A stretch of DNA of 64,000 nt, from positions 1 to 64,000 of the forward strand of contig NZ_CACAYO010000005.1 of NCBI RefSeq assembly GCF_902536725.1, in the 5' to 3' direction. The stretch is from an uncultured Prochlorococcus sp. (lineage in GTDB: Bacteria; Cyanobacteriota; Cyanobacteriia; PCC-6307; Cyanobiaceae). Shown here in pieces: positions 10,041 to 17,869 of the stretch; position 1 is the stretch's first letter, and each line of letters starts with the position of its first letter. Under the pieces are notes generated by a model. The model did no database searches, was not told where the DNA came from, and saw only the letters and a list, made by a program, of their open reading frames with translations. A program made the translations under genes and the position numbers.

Positions 10041-10577
10041 TTATGCCCACCATGGATTTTCATTAGTTCTAAAGTCAGTTTCTGACCATTGTTTGACGAG
10101 TACAGCATCATCTTCAATATCGACATGGGCCAGAGCTAAAGATAAAGGCGCAGGCCCTCTTACTACCTTTCCATTAGTATCGTACTGACTGCCATGACAA
10201 GGACATATAAATTTATTGGCACCACTATCCCATGGGACAACACAACCTAAATGAGTACAAATTGCATTTAAACCAAATTCTCCTATTTCCCCACCCTCAT
10301 TAACTATTAAATAAGTTGGATCTCCCTTTAGACCCTGCACTAGACTTCTGTCTCCTGCTTGATGTGTAGCTAACCAACCTGTCTTAGTTATTGGATTCCC
10401 TAATTCATCTTTAGCAGAAGTTCCACCTCCACCACCGCCTGCTCTTAAAGGCATGAAATAATTCGCTACAGGGTAAAGGGCTCCTAAAGCTACACCAGTT
10501 GCAGTACCAAATGTAAGAAGATTCATAAATTGCCTTCGACCCATAGAAGGGACATCATTGGAACTTAATTGGGTCAT
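10041..10577 (-). CDS. petC: Rieske iron-sulfur protein of cytochrome b6f
   Basis: High-potential 2Fe-2S subunit that oxidises plastoquinol. 178 residues with the cluster motifs CTHLGC (Cys107, His109) and CPCHG (Cys125, His128); Cys112 and Cys127 form the expected disulfide. The N terminus carries a twin-arginine pair ([10 protein letters not shown], Arg14-Arg15) ahead of an uncleaved hydrophobic anchor (about 17-42) and a glycine hinge ([11 protein letters not shown]), as for Tat-dependent Rieske proteins. tatC itself is encoded on the same strand 410 bp upstream. First gene of the petC-petA run. Confidence 0.97.
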   Translation of the reverse strand: MTQLSSNDVPSMGRRQFMNLLTFGTATGVALGALYPVANYFMPLRAGGGGGGTSAKDELGNPITKTGWLATHQAGDRSLVQGLKGDPTYLIVNEGGEIGEFGLNAICTHLGCVVPWDSGANKFICPCHGSQYDTNGKVVRGPAPLSLALAHVDIEDDAVLVKQWSETDFRTNENPWWA

Positions 10578-10700
10578 TCGCTACTGGGTACTGTTATTTA
10601 TTAGTTATTATGGAGCAAATTGTTCAATTTCTGTTGCAAATAGATAGGACTTTTAATAATTTAAAGTAAAAGTTAAGGAAGTCTTAATTAATTGATTTAA

Positions 10701-11018
10701 ATGAATCCGTTGCTAGTAGATGAAGTTATACATTATTTGATTCATCGCTGGGGGAAAAAATATGATTTTAGACTCTTTAGAAGAGGAAAATTCGTGTATT
10801 TTCAAATGATGTGGGGATTTCTCGGACAGGAATCCTTCCCTTTAAGTGAAGATGAATATAAAAAATCGATAGCTGATAAAATCGAGATTTTAAATAGATG
10901 TGGATATTCAGAAGAAGTAAGGGAATGGCTAAAGAAAGTCAATGCTAAGCCAAGGTTAGGTAGAGCTGTCAGCTTGCAATTAGATCTTAATGAGAAGATG
11001 AAAGAGTTTTTGACTTAA
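10701..11018 (+). CDS. conserved cyanobacterial protein, DUF3067 type
   Basis: 105 residues beginning MNPLLVDEVIHYLIHRWGKK. Aromatic- and charge-rich (YDFRLFRRGKFVYFQMMWGF, then SEEVREWLKK), no membrane helix or signal. I recognise it as a DUF3067-family protein, found in cyanobacteria and plastid-bearing organisms; its function is not established as far as I know. It is divergent from petC (123 bp between starts), and its last 32 bp overlap the 3' end of tatC on the opposite strand. The position between petC and tatC may hint at a role in b6f or Tat biology, but that is speculation. Confidence 0.8.
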   Translation: MNPLLVDEVIHYLIHRWGKKYDFRLFRRGKFVYFQMMWGFLGQESFPLSEDEYKKSIADKIEILNRCGYSEEVREWLKKVNAKPRLGRAVSLQLDLNEKMKEFLT

Positions 11019-11745
11019 GAATTTCTGATAAGTAAGTTAATCCAGTACCCACAAAAAATAAAAACACAATTGATATAGATAGCAATGACATAGTTAATGG
11101 GTCTGTTGAAGGGGTAATCACTGCAGATAATATTGCGGAGGAAATTACAACTATCTTCCAATTCGAAATCATTTTTTCTGTTGTGATTATTCCGAGAGAA
11201 CCAAGAATAAATTGTAATACTGGCAATTGAAAAGCTATTGCAGTGCTGGACATTAATAAGAGAACAAAATCAAAATATCTTTCTATAGACCAAGTTGGTT
11301 CAACAATATCAGCACCGAAACTAATGAAGAAATTTATTGCTGCGGGGACTAATATCCACCATGAAAAAATTAATCCTAAAAAAAATAGGAGACCTGAACC
11401 AAAAACTGCAGGCAAGATAAGGCTTTTTTCTTGTTTTGTTAAACCAGGAGAAATGAATAATATTATTTGATAAAAAATATAAGGCATAGAAACTATCAAT
11501 CCGCTGTAACCCGCAACTTTAATAGCGACAAATAAAAACTCTCCTGGAGCAAGTTGTAGTAAATGAATATCACCAGCTGGAATTTCTAAAAAAGATATTA
11601 ATGGCTTTATTATGAGAAAACTAAAGAATATTGAAATAAGTATTGAGTAAATTGAGTTAAGTATCCTTTGACGAAGCTCCTCTAAATGATCACTAAAAGT
11701 CATCGAATCTGATAATTTTTTTTCACTTTGACCTGTACCTCTCAT
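10987..11745 (-). CDS. tatC: Sec-independent (Tat) translocase subunit TatC
   Basis: Receptor subunit of the twin-arginine translocase, which moves folded proteins such as the Rieske subunit. 252 residues, six predicted helices. Conserved parts: SDHLEELRQRILNSIYSIL at the N-terminal cytoplasmic face, the LLQLAPGEFLFVAIKVAGYSG loop, PYIFYQIILFISPGL, and the ITPSTDPLTMSLLS segment near the C terminus. It lies downstream of rqcH and a small membrane protein on the same strand; the 3' end overlaps DUF3067 convergently. Confidence 0.95.
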   Translation of the reverse strand: MRGTGQSEKKLSDSMTFSDHLEELRQRILNSIYSILISIFFSFLIIKPLISFLEIPAGDIHLLQLAPGEFLFVAIKVAGYSGLIVSMPYIFYQIILFISPGLTKQEKSLILPAVFGSGLLFFLGLIFSWWILVPAAINFFISFGADIVEPTWSIERYFDFVLLLMSSTAIAFQLPVLQFILGSLGIITTEKMISNWKIVVISSAILSAVITPSTDPLTMSLLSISIVFLFFVGTGLTYLSEILKSKTLSSSH

Positions 11746-11825
11746 TATTATTTGATAAAAATTGTGTAAGAAAAAGGTTTAAAACTACTATTGTCAAAGT
11801 CCAATTTATTTTTCGATAAACTTAA

Positions 11826-12086
11826 TTATTTGCTTAATTTAGGATTTGTTGGATCTGGTAATAAGAAAGGAGGAGCATCATTTAAGGATGATTCACCATA
11901 AGTTTCATATTCTCTATATCCACCCATTTTCCCATTTGTTTTCATTAAAGCACTTACGAAGGCAAGTAGTAAGAAAACAGTAGGAGCTCCAATTATTAAT
12001 GCAGCACCAAATAGATATCCCACAATAAATTCTGGAAAACTATGATTTCCTAAAAATTCATGAGTGCCTAAAAGAAAATCAAACAT
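11826..12086 (-). CDS. small membrane protein of unknown function
   Basis: 86 residues (MFDFLLGTHEFLGNHSFPEF...). One or two hydrophobic helices at about residues 20-48 (FIVGYLFGAALIIGAPTVFLLLAFVSAL), then a polar, proline-rich tail (SSLNDAPPFLLPDPTNPKLSK) that is probably solvent-exposed. ATG start at 12086 and TAA at 11826. It lies 29 bp after rqcH and 80 bp before tatC, so it may be co-transcribed with both. The composition suggests a thylakoid membrane protein of picocyanobacteria; I cannot name a family. Confidence 0.75.
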   Translation of the reverse strand: MFDFLLGTHEFLGNHSFPEFIVGYLFGAALIIGAPTVFLLLAFVSALMKTNGKMGGYREYETYGESSLNDAPPFLLPDPTNPKLSK

Positions 12087-12115
12087 TTAGATTTAAAAAT
12101 TTTTTTTATTATAAA

Positions 12116-13840
12116 CTAAATTACTCTTTTAAGATTTTTTTTAATATAATCTTCTCCTCTTGTAGGATTTCCCCAAATAATTTCTCCATTTTTAAAGGAA
12201 ACGCAACCCGGTCCTCCGTTTTTGATTTTTTGCAAATCTTTAATCTTTACTAAATTGATTGGAACTTTAATGTTTCTTTTTGCCTTACTAAATAAAGCAG
12301 CTAAATCTGCAGCTATTTGAAGATCTTGTTCTGATGCTACTTGAGATGAAGACTTCAAAACTACATGACTGCCTGGTGATTCCTGTGCATGAAACCATAA
12401 ATCGCCTTTTTTTGAGAACTTAAAGCTTATTAAGTCATTTTGCCTCATATTTCGCCCTACCTGAAGCTTTAATCCCGTTGGAGTATCAACTTGAATTGGT
12501 GAAGACTCTATCTCATATGTACTTTTCTGATCTTCTCTTTGCTTTTTGATATTGATATTAAACTCGTTACAAATTTCTTCCATAATTTCTTCAAGTAGTT
12601 TGATTTTCATAAAAAGTTTTTCATGATTTAAAGAATTTAAATTTTCTAGAAGCGTAGTGAATTCATCTAATCTCTCTATATTCGTTTTGTAAATATTTAG
12701 TCTTTCCTTGATTAATTCTCTAGATCTCTTTAGTTTTTTTGATTTTTTATATAGTTTTTGTCCTTTTATAATGTCTTGTTTTTTAATTTCATGTGAAGCA
12801 AATATATTATCAGCTTTTTCTTTATATATCTCGTAGTTTTCTGATTTTGTAAGAAGATCATATTGAATATTTAAATTCTTTTTCTCAGTATTGGTCTGTT
12901 TAAAGATTATCCCTTCAATTTTCTTTTCCAATAATTCAAGTTTTTTTTGTTTCAGATGAAAATCATAATAATTCTCTAAGCTTGTGCATAAATCTATTTT
13001 ATTTTCGCAATTAATTTCCTTATCAAAAAACCAAACGCAATAAAAATCTTTGTTGAATGTAGAAAAGTTAAAGTTATTGTTTTTAAACCTGTTTATCCAA
13101 ATCTTCCAATTTTTAAAAATCTCCTTTAAGTCTGAGTTGCTAATGAAATCAATATTTTTTTCCATTATTTCAGAATTAACAGTTGCGCTAAAAACCTCTA
13201 ATTGTTTTGTGAGGATAGGGCTTACTCCTTGATAGGTATTTATTAAACAGTATTTCAAAGACTCTGGTACTATTGAAATTGAGTCTTTCCATGATTGAAA
13301 AGACTCATCTTCTCTAGGTTTTTTTTTGAGATTGACTGGAGGGCCAGAATAAATTGTTCCTGTTGAAATTGTTCTAAAACTAGATTGACTTGATTTAATT
13401 TGTTTACCAACGGCAATTATTTTATGTTTATTATCCAAATAAAAAATATTACTATGTTTTCCCATTAATTCAAAAATTAAATACTTATTAATTTCATCTC
13501 CAGGTTTTTTCGCAAAACTAAATTTTATAACTCTCTCGAAATCATCTTGATCAATCGAAATTAAAGCCATATACTTTAATCCATATCTTATTTGTTTGGA
13601 AAGCGTGCTTTCTCTCCCAATCTTTTCTGGCTTATTTATCTTTAGTATTCTTGGAGAGTCTCCATTCCATGAGACTTCTAACCATGTTTGAGCATCAACT
13701 CCTCTGAAACATAACTGAATTGTATTAGGCTCTGGTTGTTGGGCAGTCTCGAACTTTGTAGGTAAGATGTTCTTTGTCAAATAATGCAAGACAGATCTAA
13801 TAGATGTAATATCCATTATCTGTGGAACGCCTTTTTGCAT
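12116..13840 (-). CDS. rqcH: NFACT / RqcH-type ribosome quality control protein
   Basis: Bacterial homologue of Rqc2/NEMF, which binds obstructed large ribosomal subunits and directs C-terminal alanine tailing of stalled peptides. 574 residues: NFACT-N at the N terminus (MDITSIRSVLHYLTKNILPT), a long charged coiled-coil middle (about 290-440, many Lys/Glu) and the NFACT-R domain (DLWFHAQESPGSHVV near residue 485). The best start may be ATG 13816 (MDITS) rather than ATG 13840. Older annotations call this family fibronectin-binding protein; no surface-export signal is present, supporting the ribosomal role. Divergent from gmk. Confidence 0.88.
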   Translation of the reverse strand: MQKGVPQIMDITSIRSVLHYLTKNILPTKFETAQQPEPNTIQLCFRGVDAQTWLEVSWNGDSPRILKINKPEKIGRESTLSKQIRYGLKYMALISIDQDDFERVIKFSFAKKPGDEINKYLIFELMGKHSNIFYLDNKHKIIAVGKQIKSSQSSFRTISTGTIYSGPPVNLKKKPREDESFQSWKDSISIVPESLKYCLINTYQGVSPILTKQLEVFSATVNSEIMEKNIDFISNSDLKEIFKNWKIWINRFKNNNFNFSTFNKDFYCVWFFDKEINCENKIDLCTSLENYYDFHLKQKKLELLEKKIEGIIFKQTNTEKKNLNIQYDLLTKSENYEIYKEKADNIFASHEIKKQDIIKGQKLYKKSKKLKRSRELIKERLNIYKTNIERLDEFTTLLENLNSLNHEKLFMKIKLLEEIMEEICNEFNINIKKQREDQKSTYEIESSPIQVDTPTGLKLQVGRNMRQNDLISFKFSKKGDLWFHAQESPGSHVVLKSSSQVASEQDLQIAADLAALFSKAKRNIKVPINLVKIKDLQKIKNGGPGCVSFKNGEIIWGNPTRGEDYIKKNLKRVI

Positions 13841-13889
13841 TATTCCTTTTTAATTCACAAGATGTCTATTTTACTGTAAAAAATTTGAT

Positions 13890-14444
13890 ATGAAAAATCA
13901 AAAAAAACTTATTATCCTTACTGGACCCAGCGGTGTGGGTAAAGGAACAGTTGTTAAAGAAATATTAGGTAAAGAAAAAAATTTTTGGCTTTCAATATCT
14001 GCAACTACTAGAGAACCTAGAGAGGGAGAGAAGGACGGAGAAAATTATTATTTCTTAAACCAAGAAAAGTTTAAAGAAATGATTGAACAAAACCTTTTCC
14101 TTGAATGGGCTCAATTTGCTGGAAACTACTATGGAACGCCTTTGTCTTCTGTTAATGAGAAAATAAAAAAGGGATTTACCGTACTACTTGAAATTGAAGT
14201 AGAGGGTGCAAGGCAAATAAAAAATAAGTTTCCTTATTCACAGTCAATATTTTTACTTCCTCCGGATAAAGAAGAGTTAGAGAGAAGAATAAGAAATAGA
14301 GGTACAGAAAAAGAAGAGGCAATTAAAAAAAGACTCTTAAGGGCTAATTATGAGATTTCAGTATCAAATGAATTCGATTTTGCATTAACAAATCACAATG
14401 TTGATGAAACAGCAAAAAAAATAATCAAGTTAATAAAAACTTGA
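13890..14444 (+). CDS. gmk: guanylate kinase
   Basis: Phosphorylates GMP to GDP with ATP. 184 residues. P-loop GPSGVGKGT at residues 11-19, GMP-binding region (ATTREPREGEKDGENYYFL), the Glu/Trp segment FLEWAQFAGNYYGTP, the lid (RIRNRGTEKEEAIKKRL) and the ALTNHNVDET end are all standard. The last 25 bases of the gene also form the hairpin and U-tract of the psaF-psaJ terminator on the opposite strand. Confidence 0.96.
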   Translation: MKNQKKLIILTGPSGVGKGTVVKEILGKEKNFWLSISATTREPREGEKDGENYYFLNQEKFKEMIEQNLFLEWAQFAGNYYGTPLSSVNEKIKKGFTVLLEIEVEGARQIKNKFPYSQSIFLLPPDKEELERRIRNRGTEKEEAIKKRLLRANYEISVSNEFDFALTNHNVDETAKKIIKLIKT

Positions 14445-14449
14445 TTATT
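14414..14449 (-). terminator. intrinsic terminator of psaF-psaJ, inside the gmk 3' end
   Basis: Perfect 11-bp inverted repeat (14420-14430 with 14439-14449; arm AATAATCAAGT) around an 8-nt loop. On the minus strand it starts ten bases after the psaJ stop and ends in seven consecutive U residues (14420-14414). Read on the plus strand it follows the gmk stop region and ends in UUUUC, so it may work both ways. The stem is AU-rich, so efficiency is uncertain. Confidence 0.7.
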
Positions 14450-14458
14450 TTCTATTTA

Positions 14459-14593
14459 TCAACTCATTGGATGGAATAATAAATCAGGGAAAAACCTATT
14501 AAATTCAATAATTATTCCAGCTGTAAGACTTAGCCAAATTGCTGCTACCACTGGAGCAGATCTTACAAATTTTGTGTTTAGAATTTTGAACAT
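14459..14593 (-). CDS. psaJ: photosystem I reaction centre subunit IX (PsaJ)
   Basis: Small PSI membrane subunit that lies beside PsaF and helps position it. 44 residues ([20 protein letters not shown] then [20 protein letters not shown], ending HPMS) from ATG 14593 to TGA 14459. One transmembrane helix at about 14-32; the [12 protein letters not shown] end is characteristic. It starts 24 bp after psaF on the same strand, the usual psaF-psaJ order, and is followed by an intrinsic terminator inside gmk. Confidence 0.95.
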   Translation of the reverse strand: MFKILNTKFVRSAPVVAAIWLSLTAGIIIEFNRFFPDLLFHPMS

Positions 14594-14617
14594 TTTTTTA
14601 TGAAAGTTTAAAGATGT

Positions 14618-15172
14618 TTAGCGAGGACCATTAAGTGTAATATTGTTATCTTTCTCTCTTAAATCACCATTTCTTCCTTGTTTATTAGCAAGAAGAGGCC
14701 ATTGCGCTCCTTTTATAAGACATTTTCTCGCTAAGTCTAGGTCAATAATGATCTCAAGATCTGCTGGATTCTTAGTCTTTTTTGATTCAATTAGATACTC
14801 TCTTCCTGACCAACCTATAATTCCAGCAATATAAATGAACAGCACTCCTGGGATAAGTAAATCTCCTTCATGACCTCTATTTAAGAGCGCTCCCCAAGGC
14901 TCAAGAGGAGGTCCAATTATTAAATGTGGAAGACCATCATCTCCGCATGATGCTTTTCCGTATCTTTCAAATCTTGCGATGTCTTTTTGAGTAGTGGCAG
15001 AATTTGCTCTCTCAATGAATTTAGGATTTTCAGAGCATTTTGTGAGGGCTGAAGCAGTATATTCTGTGCTAGCTCTATCTGCGTTTAAGGCAGGCCCATT
15101 GGCAGCTAGAGCAATTGGAGTAATCCCGAGGAACAGAAAAACTGAGGTTATGATTGAAAAAAAGAATTTCAT
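14618..15172 (-). CDS. psaF: photosystem I reaction centre subunit III (PsaF)
   Basis: Lumen-exposed PSI subunit near the plastocyanin/cytochrome c6 docking site. From ATG 15172 it has 184 residues; a TTG at 15181 would add three residues and has a better-placed AAGGA, so the start is not fully settled. Signal peptide MKFFFSIITSVFLFLGITPI-ALA, mature region with ADRASTEYTASALTKCSENP, the GDDGLPHLI segment and a hydrophobic helix LLIPGVLFIYIAGIIGWSGR. Co-transcribed with psaJ. Confidence 0.95.
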   Translation of the reverse strand: MKFFFSIITSVFLFLGITPIALAANGPALNADRASTEYTASALTKCSENPKFIERANSATTQKDIARFERYGKASCGDDGLPHLIIGPPLEPWGALLNRGHEGDLLIPGVLFIYIAGIIGWSGREYLIESKKTKNPADLEIIIDLDLARKCLIKGAQWPLLANKQGRNGDLREKDNNITLNGPR

Positions 15173-15247
15173 AAGTTGCAATCTTTAATTCCTTTATAGT
15201 GTGTTAAGTAAGAAATTAATATTAAAATAGAGCAAGTTGAATCAAAA

Positions 15248-16318
15248 ATGCATAAAGTTTTAGCTATTGAAACAAGTTGTGATGAGACATCTGTCTCAAT
15301 AGTTTCTAATATTGGCGATACTTTCAGAATACATTCAAATATAATAGCTTCTCAAATTGAAGATCATTCAAAATGGGGAGGAGTTGTGCCTGAACTTGCA
15401 GCTAGAAAGCATTTAGAATTATTACCTTTTGTTTTAGATGAGGCTTTAGAAGAATCAAAGATCAAAATTGAGGAAATCGATTATATTGCATCAACTGTAG
15501 CTCCTGGATTAGTTGGTTGTTTACGAGTTGGCTCTATAACTGCAAGATCACTTTGTATGTTACATTCAAAACCATTTTTGGGAATTCATCATTTGGAGGG
15601 GCATTTATCTTCAATTCTTTTTTCAGAAAACTATCCAAAGAAATCTTTTCTTACATTACTTGTTAGCGGCGGGCATACTGAATTGATAAAGGTTGATGAT
15701 AGGAGAGGAATGCAAAGACTTGGGAAAAGTTTTGATGATGCTGCTGGAGAAGCCTTTGATAAAGTTGGCAGACTATTAGGTCTTAGTTATCCAGGAGGAC
15801 CGGCAATTGAAAAGATTGCTAAAAAAGGTGACCCAACGAAATTTAATTTACCAAAATGTAGGATCTCTGATAAAAAAGGTGGATTTCTTAAATATGATTT
15901 CTCTTTTAGTGGTTTGAAAACTGCCGTATTAAGATTAGTCGAGAGAATAAATTTGGATGGGAAGAACGTTCCAATTCCTGATATTGCTGCAAGTTTTGAA
16001 AGAGTAGTGGCAGAGGTCTTGGTAGAGAGAACAATAAAATGTGCAGAAGATCATAACTTGGATAATGTTGTTGTGGTTGGGGGAGTAGCAGCTAACAATA
16101 CATTAAGAAAAATGATGATTAGTGAAGCTAGTAAAAAATCTATTAAAGTTCATTTAGCCCCCCTTAATCTTTGTACAGATAATGCTGCAATGATTGGAGC
16201 GGCTGCGTTGTTCAGGATCAAATTTAAGGATCATTTAAGTTCCCTTAAATTAGGTGTCGCAGGCAGACTATCAATTGAACAAGCAAATACCCTTTATGAA
16301 GAAAATCCTCCTTTCTAA
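15248..16318 (+). CDS. tsaD: tRNA N6-adenosine threonylcarbamoyltransferase TsaD
   Basis: Catalytic subunit that transfers threonylcarbamoyl to A37 of ANN-decoding tRNAs (formerly Gcp). 356 residues, ASKHA fold: IETSCDETSVSI at the N terminus, metal-binding HHLEGH (about residues 114-119), LVSGGHTELI, the FDDAAGEAFDKVGRLLGL-type loop and VVGGVAANNTLR near residue 276. Divergent from psaF. The hli gene begins 5 bp after its stop, so transcription is probably shared. Confidence 0.96.
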   Translation: MHKVLAIETSCDETSVSIVSNIGDTFRIHSNIIASQIEDHSKWGGVVPELAARKHLELLPFVLDEALEESKIKIEEIDYIASTVAPGLVGCLRVGSITARSLCMLHSKPFLGIHHLEGHLSSILFSENYPKKSFLTLLVSGGHTELIKVDDRRGMQRLGKSFDDAAGEAFDKVGRLLGLSYPGGPAIEKIAKKGDPTKFNLPKCRISDKKGGFLKYDFSFSGLKTAVLRLVERINLDGKNVPIPDIAASFERVVAEVLVERTIKCAEDHNLDNVVVVGGVAANNTLRKMMISEASKKSIKVHLAPLNLCTDNAAMIGAAALFRIKFKDHLSSLKLGVAGRLSIEQANTLYEENPPF

Positions 16319-16323
16319 CTTCA

Positions 16324-16500
16324 ATGAACAAACAACCTAAAATCGAGATTAAAGAGACAAAAAATTTCGTTGATAAAGAGGAACTTAATTTATGGAAAAG
16401 AGGTTTTACCCCTCAAGCTGAAATATGGAATGGAAGGATGGCAACTGTTGGTATAGGAATTATTTTTATAATTATTGCTTTAATAAGCCAGTTTTCTTAA
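16324..16500 (+). CDS. hli: high-light-inducible protein (single-helix LHC-like)
   Basis: 58 residues from ATG 16324. One chlorophyll-binding-type helix with the Hli signature (AEIWNGRMATVGIGIIFIII, matching A-E-x-x-N-G-R-x-A) and a charged N-terminal arm (KFVDKEELNLWKRGFTPQ-like). Hlips bind chlorophyll and carotenoid and protect photosystem assembly under excess light. It starts 5 bp after tsaD. The 163 bp between it and the antiporter gene holds no obvious gene or strong terminator. Confidence 0.93.
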   Translation: MNKQPKIEIKETKNFVDKEELNLWKRGFTPQAEIWNGRMATVGIGIIFIIIALISQFS

Positions 16501-16663
16501 TAGAAATAAAATTCATTGTCTTAAAAGTAGTTTTGAAAGATTTTTTTAAAATTACTCTTGTTAAGCCGATGTATTAAATTAAAAAGTATTGTATTTATTG
16601 GACTAGAGATAAAATTATTGATTTAATCAAAATAATTAGTATTTTTATTATTTATAATTTTTT

Positions 16664-17869
16664 ATGACGCCTGAGAGGCTTGGATTACTTTGGGGGATAA
16701 CAGTATTTGCAGGTGCTTTTGCTCGATTATTTTCTTCTTTTACAGGATTCCCCAGTGTTGTTATTTTATTGCTTTCTGGATTATTTATCGGAAGATCAGG
16801 ATTAGGACTCGTTGAGCCTTTAGATCTCGGGCAAGGGCTTGAAACTATTGTGGGGCTTTTGGTCTGCTTGGTTCTTTTTGAAGGGGGATTAAATTTAAAA
16901 CTGCCTGAGGGGAATATAAGAAATACTGTTTTGAAAATTTCATTGGTAAGACTTTTTATTTCATTATCAGCAGGAATATTCATTGCTCATTGGTTGGCTG
17001 GCCTTTCGTGGCAAGTCGCAGGAATATATAGTGCCATAGTTCTAGCTACTGGACCAACAGTTGTCTCTCCATTAGTGGAACAAATAAAATTAGCTTCCCC
17101 ACTCTCGGAAGTTTTAAAAGCAGAGGGGTTGTTGCTTGAACCAATTGGTGCAGTACTTGCATTACTGCTTTTAGAACTGACTTTAGGGGACCTTCGTGGG
17201 ATTAACGATGTTTTTGTAGCATTAATGCAAAGATTAGGGGGAGGAGTCTTAATCGGATTAAGTGCTGGATGGTTACTATCAGAGATTTTAAAAAAAATAA
17301 AAAATGAAGCATCATTTGGTATTGAGCTACAAGTTACCCTTGGATTTATTTTCCTTGTGTATGGAATTTGCGAATATTTTTTGCCAGAATCAGGTTTGCC
17401 GGCTTCTGTCGCGGCAGGTTTTATTGTTGGCAAAAGAGAAGTTATAGATAAGGAGAGATTGGATAATCTAATAGGTGAATTAGCTCAATTAGCAATAACA
17501 GTTCTTTTCCCTCTTTTGGCAGCGGACGTTTCTTGGGGTGAATTAAGTCCGCTTGGCTGGGGAGGGGTTGTTTGCGTTTTTATGTTGATGGTAATTGTTC
17601 GGCCTATCTCTATATGGATAGCAACAATAGGAAGAGAATTGGACTTAAAAGAAAAAATATTTTTAGCCTGGTTAGCCCCAAGAGGTATTGTTACTGCAGC
17701 TGTAGCTTCTCTTTTCTCTATCAGATTAGAACAGGCTGGTATCCTTGGTGCTGGTCGTCTACAAGGTTTAGTTTTTCTTACTATATTAATGACAGTAGGA
17801 ATCCAAGGTCTTTCAGCTAAACCTTTGGCAAATAGACTTGAATTAGAACAAAAAAATAATTTAGGTTGA
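16664..17869 (+). CDS. CPA1 (NhaP-type) cation:proton antiporter with atypical motif
   Basis: Monovalent cation/H+ exchange across the membrane; Na+ export is plausible for a marine cell. 401 residues, about 12 helices. The TM4-type motif is LATGPTVVSPLV (about 127-138), as in one CPA1 branch. In TM5, where family members carry Asn-Asp followed by Pro-Ile-Gly, this protein reads EGLLLEPIGAVLA, i.e. Leu158-Glu159. A late Arg-containing helix (WLAPRGIVTAAVAS) is normal for the family. There is no C-terminal regulatory domain. The stop TGA abuts the gltX stop. Confidence 0.85.
   Translation: MTPERLGLLWGITVFAGAFARLFSSFTGFPSVVILLLSGLFIGRSGLGLVEPLDLGQGLETIVGLLVCLVLFEGGLNLKLPEGNIRNTVLKISLVRLFISLSAGIFIAHWLAGLSWQVAGIYSAIVLATGPTVVSPLVEQIKLASPLSEVLKAEGLLLEPIGAVLALLLLELTLGDLRGINDVFVALMQRLGGGVLIGLSAGWLLSEILKKIKNEASFGIELQVTLGFIFLVYGICEYFLPESGLPASVAAGFIVGKREVIDKERLDNLIGELAQLAITVLFPLLAADVSWGELSPLGWGGVVCVFMLMVIVRPISIWIATIGRELDLKEKIFLAWLAPRGIVTAAVASLFSIRLEQAGILGAGRLQGLVFLTILMTVGIQGLSAKPLANRLELEQKNNLG

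Noticed and set aside
16987-17433. 148-codon minus-strand frame opposite the antiporter
   Set aside because: Antisense to a conserved membrane protein; Pro/Ser/Asn-rich with no domain.
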